Assembly (NCBI RefSeq): GCF_014905175.1
Contig: NC_057790.1
Location: 18,812,469 to 18,876,468 of the forward strand
DNA length: 64,000 nt
Reading direction: 5' to 3'
Source: Aphidius gifuensis
Taxonomy: Eukaryota > Arthropoda > Insecta > Hymenoptera > Braconidae
Both the position numbers and the translations under genes were made by a program. The notes under the pieces are model-generated. The model had not been told where the DNA came from, ran no database searches, and saw nothing but the letters and a program-made list of their open reading frames with translations. This document shows, piece by piece, positions 1 through 12,100 of the stretch (position 1 is the first letter of the stretch; the number at the start of each line of letters is the position of its first letter).

Positions 1-2125
1 GGCAAGATAAAAATTGCGGAGGGTGTTCAGTGGGATGGGTCAGGGTTAGTGTCGGAGGTTAGGTTTTCTCTGGCCATTCAACGAACAAGCAAGAGCAAGA
101 GTGAGATATAGATATGAGTATTGAGAGAGCAAAAAATAATAAGAGAGACAAAGTGATAAATATACAAGCTGGTATATATAAAAGACATGAAGAAAGCAAA
201 ACCATATATATACAAGACGATCGATACCATAAAACACTCCATGTACACTGAGGGACTGAGGGACTGAGGCAAAAAAAAAAATGTATATTTTTCTACCAAC
301 TTGCATGGTACACGCGAACACACATTTCATTTCTGTAAAATTTTCCGGCATAATATTTTAGTCTTTTAACAAAAGTCATTCTTTTTTTTTTTTTTTAAAT
401 TATCTCAGCTTAATGAGTTATTAAAAAAAATAATAATTTCATTTTTAATGTGTATTAGACCAATGAATTTATTTAAAATATTATTATTTTTATTCAATTG
501 AATTAAAATAAAATTATGAATTTTTTTAAATTGATTATTGTAGCAAATAAATTATATAAATGAATAATAAATATTATTTATTTTTAATAATTTTAATGAT
601 GAATAATATGTAAATTGTCAATACGAGTTTTATAATTTTTTTTGAAAAGATTATATTTAAACAACTTTCTAATTAGTCATTAGTTGTTGTTATCCAATTG
701 TCACAAAATTTTATTTGAAAAAATATTATAATGTGTAAAAAATAAATTCTATTATTAGTTGCTGAAAGAAAAATAAAAAAATTATTTTATTTTTTTATTT
801 AAAGTATATAAAAGATAATAATAAATAAAAAAAAAAAAAAAAAAAACCCACTAGACGACCTTGGCCAACTTAAAAATTTTGAAAGATAATATTAAAATTC
901 ATTATCGTGTTTATCCGTAGGCTATAGAAAAAAAATAAAATAAAATAATATTGAGTATTAAAAAAAAGAAAAAGTCATAATGATATCATTAGTTTATCAG
1001 TTAACACGAAAAATGATGATAAATTAAAAAAAAAAAATTTCTATTGTCAGTGTTATTTGAACAAGCAAACGGTCAAGTTTAGACTTTTTTTTTCTAAGCT
1101 TGAAACTAACTTAGAAATCATTTAGTATGCAAATTGTATTTTTGATTGAAGATACATACAAAAGTAATATATTAATTTTGAAAAATTATTTATAAATCCG
1201 GGTGTATACATGTCTGATAACTGCTGCCATCTGTGGCACTTGTTAATGTTCCTCCAGCTTCATTTAAAAAGTAAACAAGTTGGTGTATTTTATTAATTTA
1301 TGTATATATATATATATTGAGTTTTTGGTTCAGTAGAAAGTCAATTCTCTCACGTAGTTGTCAGTTAACTTTGGGGCACAAAGGGGGTCAACGAGTAAAA
1401 AAAAAAGAGGATACATTTAAAACTTTTGGCAACTGTGTTATACACTCACTGTGCTCATACATATTGGCCATGAACAAAAAATAATATTTAAAAGTATCTC
1501 AAAGTAAAATTTATTTCCTTTCTTTTTATCATAATTAAAAAATATATAGATATTCATTTGGTGTTGTTATATAATTAAACTAATAATTAAATTATTTTTT
1601 TGTTTCAGATTTTCAAGACATTGTCTAGTAACAGTATTCAAGATTGATTGATATCTTCAGTAAGATTTATAGTAACAGAATTGAAAATTTCAAGTAAATT
1701 CTGTAGAATTGAGTTATTAAAATATAAATAATACTCTTTTCAAGTAACCAGATTGACCTCTATGTGACAAGATAAGAAAGAAAAATATATATATATATTA
1801 AATATTTTCATGCAACATTTGATTATTTTTCAAAACAAAAAAAAAGGAAAATAAATAAAAATTTTATCAAGTAGACAATGCCATAGATATATGCATAATT
1901 TAATAATGATTAAAAATCAAGTGGAAATATTAACAAGTTTAAATTATATAACTTGTGCTCTCCCACCAATACTCATACTAATCATCAACATTTAAAACAA
2001 GAACTATAAATATAAAATTTTAAATAAATAAAAAAAAAAAAATATTGATAAATGTCAAATATAAAAACATCATATAGGGTACGTATTATATCGTACTAAA
2101 TTAAAAAGTAACACTCAATGTCAAT
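1..2125. other. Upstream of the EcR-A coding exon: AT-rich, possible 5' UTR exon
   Basis: No coding gene was seen. At 1595-1608 a T-rich tract ends in TTTCAG, a plausible acceptor for a 5' UTR segment running from 1609 into the coding exon (inference). Around 1200-1400 the sequence is less AT-rich. It contains TGCCATCTGTGGCA and a TCAGTTAACTTTGGGG stretch followed by GGGTCA, possible regulatory motifs. Short open frames in 46-351 are low-complexity and unsupported. Confidence 0.4.
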
Positions 2126-3116
2126 ATGCGAGGTGTTGCTAGTGGTTCTGGATCATCATCATCAGTAATTTTTAAACCAAATAAAAAACGTATTACAGTA
2201 ACAAATATAGTTAACAGTAGTAATACAACCGCATTGCGGTACAATGAACAATTGTTTGATACAAAAGAAATTATTAATCGAACGACAAGTAATAATAATA
2301 ATAATAAAATTAATAATAACAACAATAGTTGTGTTAATAATATTAACAATAGCTATAATAAAATTAATAGTAATAATAAAAATTATTATTACAACAACAA
2401 TAACAACAATAACGACAACGAAAATAATAACAACAATAATAGGACTAGTGAAAGAATTCATAATAACGACGAAATGGGTACGGGTGACATTGCATTGGCA
2501 CCCACATCCAGGATAAGTCCACCGACAAGTATGGACACATCAGAAGTACCACATAGTATGGTTGTTGGTGGTGGTGGTGGATCTGGTTTAGCATTAGTTA
2601 AAGCTGAAACACCTGAACATATGGCTGGTACATCAATTGGTCCAAAAGCAGCATCAACTGTTGTATTACCAGTTGGTCCATGTAATGCATTATTTGCTGG
2701 TATTGCTAGTAGTAATAAACGACCAAGACCAGATGATTGGCTTGCACCAAATCGTCCAACAACACCACAAGCATTACCAAGTCAACCACTTGTTTATACA
2801 ACACCACAACAACAATTTGAACAAATACAATTTTCACAAAATCAACAAAATTTAAATCAATTATCACAACAACAACAACAGCAGCAGCAGCAACAACAAC
2901 AACAACAACAGCAACAGCAGCAGCAGCAACAGCAACAACCCATGACACTCACAATAAATACTGTTCAACCACAACAACAGCAGCAGCAGCAACAACAACA
3001 ACAACAACAACAGCAACAACAGCAGCAGCAGCAACAACAACAACCATCAAGTAATGGTTATGTTAGTCCCATGAGTGCTGGAAGCTACGATCTATACAGC
3101 CCAAATGAAAAAATTG
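2126..3116 (+). CDS. EcR: EcR-A-specific first coding exon (A/B domain)
   Basis: This exon encodes residues 1-330 of the A isoform, its N-terminal transactivation region. The motif KRPRPDDWL (about residues 198-206) is the conserved EcR-A box. Residues ~55-105 are Asn-rich. Two glutamine runs of exactly 24 codons each (2867-2938 and 2972-3043, CAA/CAG mixed) flank a short MTLTINTVQP linker. The exon ends SYDLYSPNEKI with donor G|GTAAGT at 3116/3117, phase 1. I chose the first ATG (2126), but the Asn-rich stretch is unlike typical EcR-A, so a start at Met117 (2474) or at the MDTSEVPHS methionine is possible. Upstream, TTTTTTTGTTTCAG at ~1595-1608 could be the acceptor of this exon's 5' UTR. 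Confidence 0.88.
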
Positions 3117-6100
3117 GTAAGTTTTTTATAAACATACTTATATATCTATAATTTATTTTGTTGTTTCTCTTCTTGAAATTTTTAAAAATATAATCAGTCA
3201 TTCTGTCCATGAGCTAAAAAATTATACAAATGCGTGACACCTGGTCGTTTTGTAAATATTGTTTGAAAAGAATAGTAAAAAAATCTATTGTTAGTTGTTT
3301 TTAAAAATGCTTGAAAAATGTCAAAAGTAGGTTGATCTTTTGAATACGATAGAAACTGATAAAATACTCGACCTACATCAACACTTGTTGTTTATATGTA
3401 CATATTTATCTATGTGATACTTTAGGTAAAATCATCCACATTTTTTTTTTTTTTTTTAATAATTATCATTGAAAACTACTGGTGTCTCAATATTTTATTT
3501 AGTTAATATAGAATATTAAATTTCAAGAGGCAACTGTAAACGCAAGACAAAAATAGTTGAGAAATTCATTGCGTAACACAATTTTGCTCTTTTCAAATCG
3601 TGAGTAAATTAAACTCAGTTAAATACGCGCATCCAGCTGTGCAACAAACTGAAACTAAAATAAGCGTATGAAGAATTTTGATAAGAATAAAAAATTTAAA
3701 GATAAAATAATACCACTTAAAATATAAAAAATAATCGTAAAATAAATAAACTGATATCGCACTGATGTTACATATATATAAATTGCCAAAATAAAAATAC
3801 GTAAATAAATTTTAAAAATAACTATACAAAAAAATATTAAAAAGAAAAAATTTAATTTTATAAAAAACTTATTTTCAAAACGTAGTTTGTTTTTTTTTTA
3901 TAAACTTTTAATCAACTGAATAATTATCATTTAATTAAATTGATATTTTTAAATACTAAAATATTTTTTTCTTAAAGTTACAAAAATAACATTAAATTAG
4001 TACGACATTAAATTCACAAAATTATAATAAGGAAAAAAAAAAAAACGAAAGTCGTTGAGAGACTCTTAAAATAGAAGGCCACATCGTATTATTTTTACAC
4101 TATTATTTTATGTTTTTTTTTTTTGTACATAATGAAATTAATCTGACCGATTAGGTCATTGGTTTCAGCAACTGTCGACAATCTAAACAAGCTTGTTATC
4201 TGAAACGACACTGACCTAGACAAACGTTAACGTGTGTCCCTGTGTGACGATATTGTATTGCCGTTGATTTCGTTACGAGTCACAAAAAAATATCCGTCGT
4301 GTATATATCGAACTTTGGCCAGATATACACCTCTTATGTAATTTAACTCTCGACTCTCTCACATCCACTATACATTTACACGCATATATAATAATAATAA
4401 AAACGCCTCATTTTAAAATAATATTTCAAAGCAATTAAATATAAATAATTCTTGACTTTCTGATTATTATTCAATCAAATATTTTCCCAAACAAATTGCG
4501 GCTAATAATTTAAAACTTGTATTTTTTTATATATAAAAAAATTATACTTGTTATTTAATTTTTAATATGATAAAATTAAAAAACAAATATTCAGTCTGTT
4601 GATATTGATTTTTATTTATTATGTGGGTCGTAATCATATATAAATATAGCGGTATCCTCATCACTTTTTGATATCCAATGTGGGTATTTTTTTGCGTGGG
4701 TATATTGGACCCTTACCCGCATAATAAATGTCGATATATATTTCAGTATATATAAAAATCAATAAATAAATTTTTATTTATAAAAAATATACAAGTGATA
4801 AAATTATTTTTTTTTAAATCTTTATAAATGCTGCAATGATATTTAGTTGAATTGTCAAGAGTGTATGGCAGTAGTGCAAATGATTGACGGAAGTTAAGAA
4901 CGGAATGATGAGACACAAATAAAAAAAAATATATATATACATAATCTAGGCATAAACTATGAGCCACCTCGTTTGAAACGAGTGACGTCATTTCCTGAGT
5001 TGCGTTCTCATTTATCGCTGCAAATAAGTACATTTATTGGCTATATGCAATGTTTTGTGTGTGATGTGTCATATGTTGTATTGTGTGCATCATATTTATA
5101 CATGGATATGGGTGTAAATTGACAGCATTATTTTTTAGAGCTATTACATTGTATACAAAACTAGCAACACCATTTTTTTTTTTTTTTGGTTTTTGATGAT
5201 GATTAAGCTAGGAGATTATATTGTTATCTGATTTGTGAAAATATTTCAAACCTTTTTCTACCGGAGACTTTGTAGTTTATGTATGCACTTTGCGTGTACA
5301 AGTTTTTTTTTTTTTATTTTTTTTTCATTGTTGACCCGTCTGTTTTAGCTTACAACTTTGCTTCCTTTTTTCGTTTTTTTTTTTTCGTCTTTATCGTTTT
5401 ACTGAGGCGCTAGTCTTATATGGGTAGTTTTATAGAAGGACTTTTTGATAAAGTATATCACGCGAGACTTTTTACACATATTTGCATATCAGCTGAATCG
5501 TTGGTTGTGTGATTTTTTGAAAATTGAAATAACCAGGTCAATCAGATTTAAAAATAAAAAATTAATTATATTACATTTCATTGATATTCTGAATTTTTTT
5601 AAAAATTTCAGATATTCATGCAAAAGTTATCGGCCTTTTTATTTTTAAATTACAAAATTTATTAATTATTAATTTACAGTCTTTGTTAATTAACTAATTA
5701 AATTATAATTCAAGATAAACCCTAAAATATTATCATTTTGCTCCAAAAATCGATCCAAATATGTAAATTAAAAATAGCACCAACGTCGTATGTACCTTTT
5801 ACCATCGCCACCTGTTGGATCCTTTCAAAGACACTTAACAAAACCTAATAATTTTTCAATAGATGGCGCCATGTGTTTTCTACTTGTCCTTAAATTTTTT
5901 ATGTTAAAAAAAAAAGCATGAAAGATCAAAATTTACTTGATTTATCTACGTTTGACTTTTGGAAAAACACCTGAAGTACAGTCATAAAAAATCAAAATAA
6001 TACCAACATATGAAAAACTTTGATATTTTATGTACAGACATGAATGAAATCACCAAAATATCATCTAATTTTTCCCGTATGATTACGGTATTTAAAGTTT

Positions 6101-9100
6101 AGACTTGTAAAACCAGTTTAATATTAAATTTAAAAATATAATACATAAATTTCAATGGTATTTTCTAAAAGCCCTAAGTATATATCAAAATTGAAGTAAA
6201 AAATTATTGTGAAATGAAGAAATCGAAAGGAGCATTAAAGATAAAACGGATGTTATTGATGAAAAAGAATTGTAAAATAAGTATAAATGCAATGGAAAAA
6301 AAGTGAAAGAAGTGCAAATACAACAAGTTTTCTTTCTTGTTGAAAATACAGAAGATAAAATAGTAGGGATAGGCTCATTTATTATCGATGTCGGTGAAAC
6401 AAGTGGAGCGTTGAATCAGGTTGTTGTTGGCCTTACTTCATTCTCTTGGTTTCGTCTTGATCATTTTTTTTTTTTTTTCAATTTTTTTTTTTTACATTGC
6501 ATTTTACCACGATGTCATGCGAGAATTGCAAACCGTATAGCATCAACGAAAGAGACAAGAAAATATTGTATATATATATAAAAGAACATTCTTTAACCGG
6601 TTTTCGCATCACGCCCGATTAAAAGTCCAAGATGTTTCAAAAAATCACTCGTGTGTTTAGAAATATATGCAATTTATTTTGTTATAAATATATAATTCAT
6701 TCAATTGTCTGATCAAATTGATTTTAAAAATATACATTCATCATTTCACATTGTACATTCACTATATTTTTTTTTTTTAAATAATAAATACGCCCATTGA
6801 CTTTTAAAAATATCAATTTCTATAAGCAATCATGAAAATTTCATCAGAATAATTTAAATATTTTCATGACCCTAAAATATTTAAAGCTTTAAAAAAATTT
6901 ATTCAATTTATTACATTTAAAAATTGATGGTTTTTCATATATAATATTTTGTCCTTTCTATTTTTTTTTTTTTTATGGTTAAAAAGTTAAACAACTGTTG
7001 AATTCGAATATAAATAAAAAAATTTAGAAATATATTTAAAAACTCGTCAATGTTATAGTGATGAATATAAAAATTATTAAAAAATATTTAAATATTATAT
7101 TTGACAACACTGATGTATACTTTACCAATGGTCCAATGTTTAAATTAAATAATATAAATTTACACAAGTAATATTCGTTTTTAAAACATAAAACTATGGA
7201 TACAATGTTTTTATTTTTGACTCTGTGCCAACAATCGCTTATTCACGTATATATATTATTAAATATATTCACGGAAGTTACCAAGGCCATGATCATCATA
7301 ATTTTGTAAGGTCCTTTTAATATCACACATGTGGTTGTTAATGATCTTAGTCTTTGTATTGTAACAACACATTTTAAATTGTGAGAAAAAAAAAAAATTA
7401 CACTATTCTATTATCATTATTATTATCAACTTCCTAAAAGAAAGAATAAAAAGCTTGCTAAATCTATTTTTAATCTATATATAATTTTTTTTTTCTTTTG
7501 CAATGTACAGTTGTTGTATTTTAATCATGATTTTATCAAAAATTTTAAATCATTTCAAGTCTAAGCTAAAGTATTCTTTTTTATTTTATTTATTTATTTT
7601 TTTTTTGATACAATTGCATTGCTCTTTGTTTATATTTTTTTGAGTCCATTTTTGGATTTTAATATTTAAACCAGTATAGTCTTCGTGATCAGTCAGCTGA
7701 AGTTGATATCCTTGGCCAGATCATTGGCACGAAAATTCTCTTTTTAATCTGACGTATTTGTACAATTTTTTTTTTTTTAAAAAGAAAAAATTGTGCTACC
7801 TTTTAAATCACTGACATTGACGAGTATTTTATTAAATTATTTCTCTCAACTCAGTGTTGATTTTCAGAAAAATAATTAATTTTTTTATATTTTAAAAAAT
7901 AAAATTATATAATTATGATAATTATTATTTTAAAAATAAATGCACCATACAATAGGAGTGAGATGATAAATTTAAAACTTGATATTTATCAATAATACAA
8001 TCTCGAATAAAAACAACATAAAAATATTTAAAAAATCTACTTGTAAAATGAAAGAAAAAAAAAAAAAAAAAAGAAGATTAAATTTCTAATGACCTCGAGG
8101 TGCATAATAAAATATCATCAACAAAAAGTAATGTGATATTAAGTACACACAATTTTAAGATATATTTTATCTGAATATAAATTCCCGAGTGGAAATCTGT
8201 TCAAGCTAGCTTGATTTGCTCCCAATCTTGATCAATACTTGATCAAGGTTGCCTTAACTCAGGAAACCTGATCAAGTTTTGATCAAGATGCTTGATTAAG
8301 GATAACCTGCTCAAGATAGGATCAAGAAAACTTTAACTCGTCTGTGATAAGGCCGTCTTGATCCAAACTTGATCAAGAAAACTTTAACTCTTCTTGACTA
8401 AGGCCGTCTTGATCAAGATAGGATCAAGAAAACTTTAACTTGTCCGTGATACGGCCGTCTTGATCCAAACTTGATCAAGAAAACTTTAACTCTTCTTGAC
8501 TAAGGCCGTCTTGATCAAGATAGGATCAAGAAAACTTTAACTTGTCCGTGATACGGCCGTCTTGATCCAAACTTGATCAAGAAAACTTTAACTCTTCTTG
8601 ACTAAGGCCGTCTTGATCAAGATAGGATCAAGAAAACTTTAACACGTCCGTGATACGGCCGTCTTGATCCAAACTTGATCAAGAAAGCTTTAACTCTTCT
8701 TGACTAAGGCCGGCTTGATCAAGATAGGATCAAGAAAACTTTAACACGTCCGTGATACGGCCGTCTTGATCCAAACTTGATCAAGAAAACTTTAACTTGT
8801 CCGTGATACGGCCGTCTTGATCCAAACTTGATCAAGAAAACTTTAACTCTTCTTGACTAAGGCCGTCTTGATCAAGATAGGATCAAGAAAACTTTAACAC
8901 GTCCGTGATACGGCCGTCTTGATCCAAACTTGATCAAGAAAGCTTTAACTCTTCTTGACTAAGGCCGGCTTGATCAAGATAGGATCAAGAAAACTTTAAC
9001 ACGTCCGTGATACGGCCGTCTTGATCCAAACTTGATCAAGAAAACTTTAACTTGTCCGTGATACGGCCGTCTTGATCCAAACTTGATCAAGAAAACTTTA

Positions 9101-12100
9101 ACTCTTCTTGACTAAGGCCGTCTTGATCAAGATAGGATCAAGAAAACTTTAACACGTCCGTGATACGGCCGTCTTGATCCAAACTTGATCAAGAAAGCTT
9201 TAACTCTTCTTGACTAAGGCCGGCTTGATCAAGATAGGATCAAGAAAACTTTAACACGTCCGTGATACGGCCGTCTTGATCCAAACTTGATCAAGAAAAC
9301 TTTAACTTGTCCGTGATACGGCCGTCTTGATCCAAACTTGATCAAGAAAACTTTAACTCTTCTTGACTAAGGCCGTCTTGATCAAGATAGGATCAAGAAA
9401 ACTTTAACTTGTCTGTAATAAGACCGTCTTGATCCAAACTTGATCAAGAAAACTTTAACTCTTCTTGACTAAGGCCGTCTTGATCAAGATAGGATCAAGA
9501 AAACTTTAACACGTCCGTGATACGGCCGTCTTGATCCAAACTTGATCAAGAAAGCTTTAACTCTTCTTGACTAAGGCCGGCTTGATCAAGATAGGATCAA
9601 GAAAACTTTAACACGTCCGTGATACGGCCGTCTTGATCCAAACTTGATCAAGAAAACTTTAACTTGTCCGTGATACGGCCGTCTTGATCCAAACTTGATC
9701 AAGAAAACTTTAACTCTTCTTGACTAAGGCCGTCTTGATCAAGATAGGATCAAGAAAACTTTAACTTGTCTGTAATAAGACCGTCTTGATCCAAACTTGA
9801 TCAAGAAAACTTTAACTCTTCTTGACTAAGGCCTGCTTGATCAAGATAGGATCAAGAAAACTTTAACTTGTCTGTAATAAGGCCGTCTTGATCCAAACTT
9901 GATCAAGAAAACTTTAACTCTTCTTGACTAAGGCCGGCTTGATCAAGATAGGATCAAGAAAACTTTAACTTGTCTGTAATAAGGCCGTCTTGATCCAAAC
10001 TTGATCAAGAATTGATCAATAAATATTTATCTCGTTACTTGTTCTTTTTTTAAATATTTCTTCATCAAGATAGGATCAAGAAAACATTAACTTTTTAATT
10101 TATTATATATTATGTTCATTATTACGATTTTTTTTTTTAAATATTGATAAAAGTTTTTTTACTGAGAAAAAAAACGCCAAACGTGGCCTAATAATGTCTC
10201 AAGACTGGTCTAAATATATAAGCTTCAAAAAATCACACGGTACATCGTTTCCCTCCGTGGTCGAGCGGTCTAAAGCGTACCCGTTACTACGTCAATCTAT
10301 ACTTCGTCGGTTCGATTCCCGGTTACCGTGTATTAGAAAAAACAAAAAAAACTTCTGCGCTCGATAATTATCTAACTCTTCTCTATGACATCACACTTCA
10401 TAATACAATAATAAAAAAATTAATAATTTGTAAATAATTTTTTTTTTTCATTTTTTCGATCAAGCTTTGATGAAATATCTTGATCAAGTTTTGATCAAGT
10501 ATCTTGATCAAGTCTTGATCAAGCCTCTTGATCAAATCTTGATCAAGCCTCTTGATCAAATCTTGATCAAGCCTCTTGATCAAATCTTGATCAAGAACGT
10601 AACGCTAAACGTGATCAAGATTTGATCAAGATACTTGATCAAGTTTTGATCAAAATACTTGATCAAATATTGATCACGTTTAGCGTTACGTTCTTGATCA
10701 AGATTTGATCAAGCATCTTGATCAAGAATGGATTTGAAATCAATGTTGCCTGATCAAGTCTTGATCAAGACTTGATCTCAATTTCCACTCGGGTTAATTT
10801 GAAAAATAAAAAAAAAAAACATTTTTCTATGATGACATGCAATTAAAAGTTAAATTATATAAAAAAAAAAAAATAACAAATAAATTATTGTTTAATAATT
10901 ATTCATCGGTTTAAATAAATAATATGCTAATAAAAAAATTATATTATTACAATAATTTGAATTAATTTTAATAATTTTCCAGTAACAAACCATATTAATA
11001 AATTAATTATCATAACCAATCATAGAATTCAAAATTCAAATGAGTTTGATTAGTCATATATTTTCGCCCACATATTAAATTATAAAATTTTTTTATTTTT
11101 AATGACAATAAATAAATAACAAAAATAAAAAAAATATACGTATGAGGTCGTTTGTGAATTTTTTTTAAATACCAAAAATAGAAATTGATGATTGCATGTA
11201 TTTTTGAAAATTTAAATAACATGTAATGATTGAATTTTTTTTTTTTATTGAAAATTAATTTTCAACGATTATAGAATAAGTTGCTGATTATTGTGAATAT
11301 TAGATACATAAATTAAGTAGTTTTTTTTTGTTTTAAAGTAATTTTTTTTATATGTTAGAGTTCATATTGAATGACGTGCCCTGTTGTGCACGCGCGTAAC
11401 GCCTTGCGCAAGTCACAGTAAAAAAAATATATATAAATATACGAGATATACAATATATAATAATACTTGTTGTTGGATTAAAGTAAAGTAAGTTGTTCCA
11501 ATATATTTTGTTGTTCAAGTAGACGAGGTATATATATGAAGCAGCAGAGAGTGTGGGAAAGTGAGGGAGCTCGCGGCCTCGAACCTCAAGACCTCAACCT
11601 TTTCTTCTAACACACGGCATTCAAGTATATGCTAAGAAAAAAAAAAAATACATATATACATTGAAATATTATTTTTCCCACCTTACACATATCACTCGAT
11701 TTTTGCATACACGCATCTGCATTAAATTAATTTTTTTTATCATATATCCAAACGCAATTAAAAATAATAAAAAAATTTTATTTTACATAATTTTCTATAA
11801 AAAAAAAAACCACTGGGTTTTTATTTTTTAAATTTGTAATTTTGAATATAAAATGATAATATAATAGTTAAATAATTTTAAAATATATAAAATTTTAATT
11901 TTTATAAGTGCCCTTATCCGTGAATGACATCATCTTATTTTATGATGTATTCATGTTGATTTTTTTTTTTCTGTTAACTATTGGCCTTTCAAGGCTCCAA
12001 TGAATATATAAAATTATGAAAAACATAAAATTCTATTTAATGATTAAAATATTTTTAAAGCTATTTTATTAAATCGCGGTCATATAGAATGAATATTCTT

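Larger units (their letters stand above)
8184..10793. mobile_element. Non-coding TIR-bounded element packed with TTGATCAAG repeats
   Basis: The element begins CCCGAGTGGAAAT (8184-8196) and ends with its exact reverse complement ATTTCCACTCGGG (10781-10793), a 13-bp perfect terminal inverted repeat 2.6 kb apart. Nearly all internal sequence is built from TTGATCAAG-like palindromic words. There is a 51-bp-unit satellite on the left, a tRNA-like segment at 10235-10331 and an inverted-repeat cluster on the right. No transposase frame is present, so if mobile it is non-autonomous (MITE-like). Flanks (AAATT / TTAATT) show no clear target-site duplication. The family is not recognised. Confidence 0.6.

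Noticed and set aside
2162..2461. Minus-strand Ile/Val-rich frame
   Set aside because: Shadow of the Asn-rich codons of EcR-A.
8170..8183. Target-site duplication flanking the TIR element
   Set aside because: AAATT on the left and TTAATT on the right cannot be aligned to a clear duplication.
8330..10010. CRISPR-like direct repeats
   Set aside because: Units are contiguous satellite monomers with no unique spacers, in an insect gene intron.
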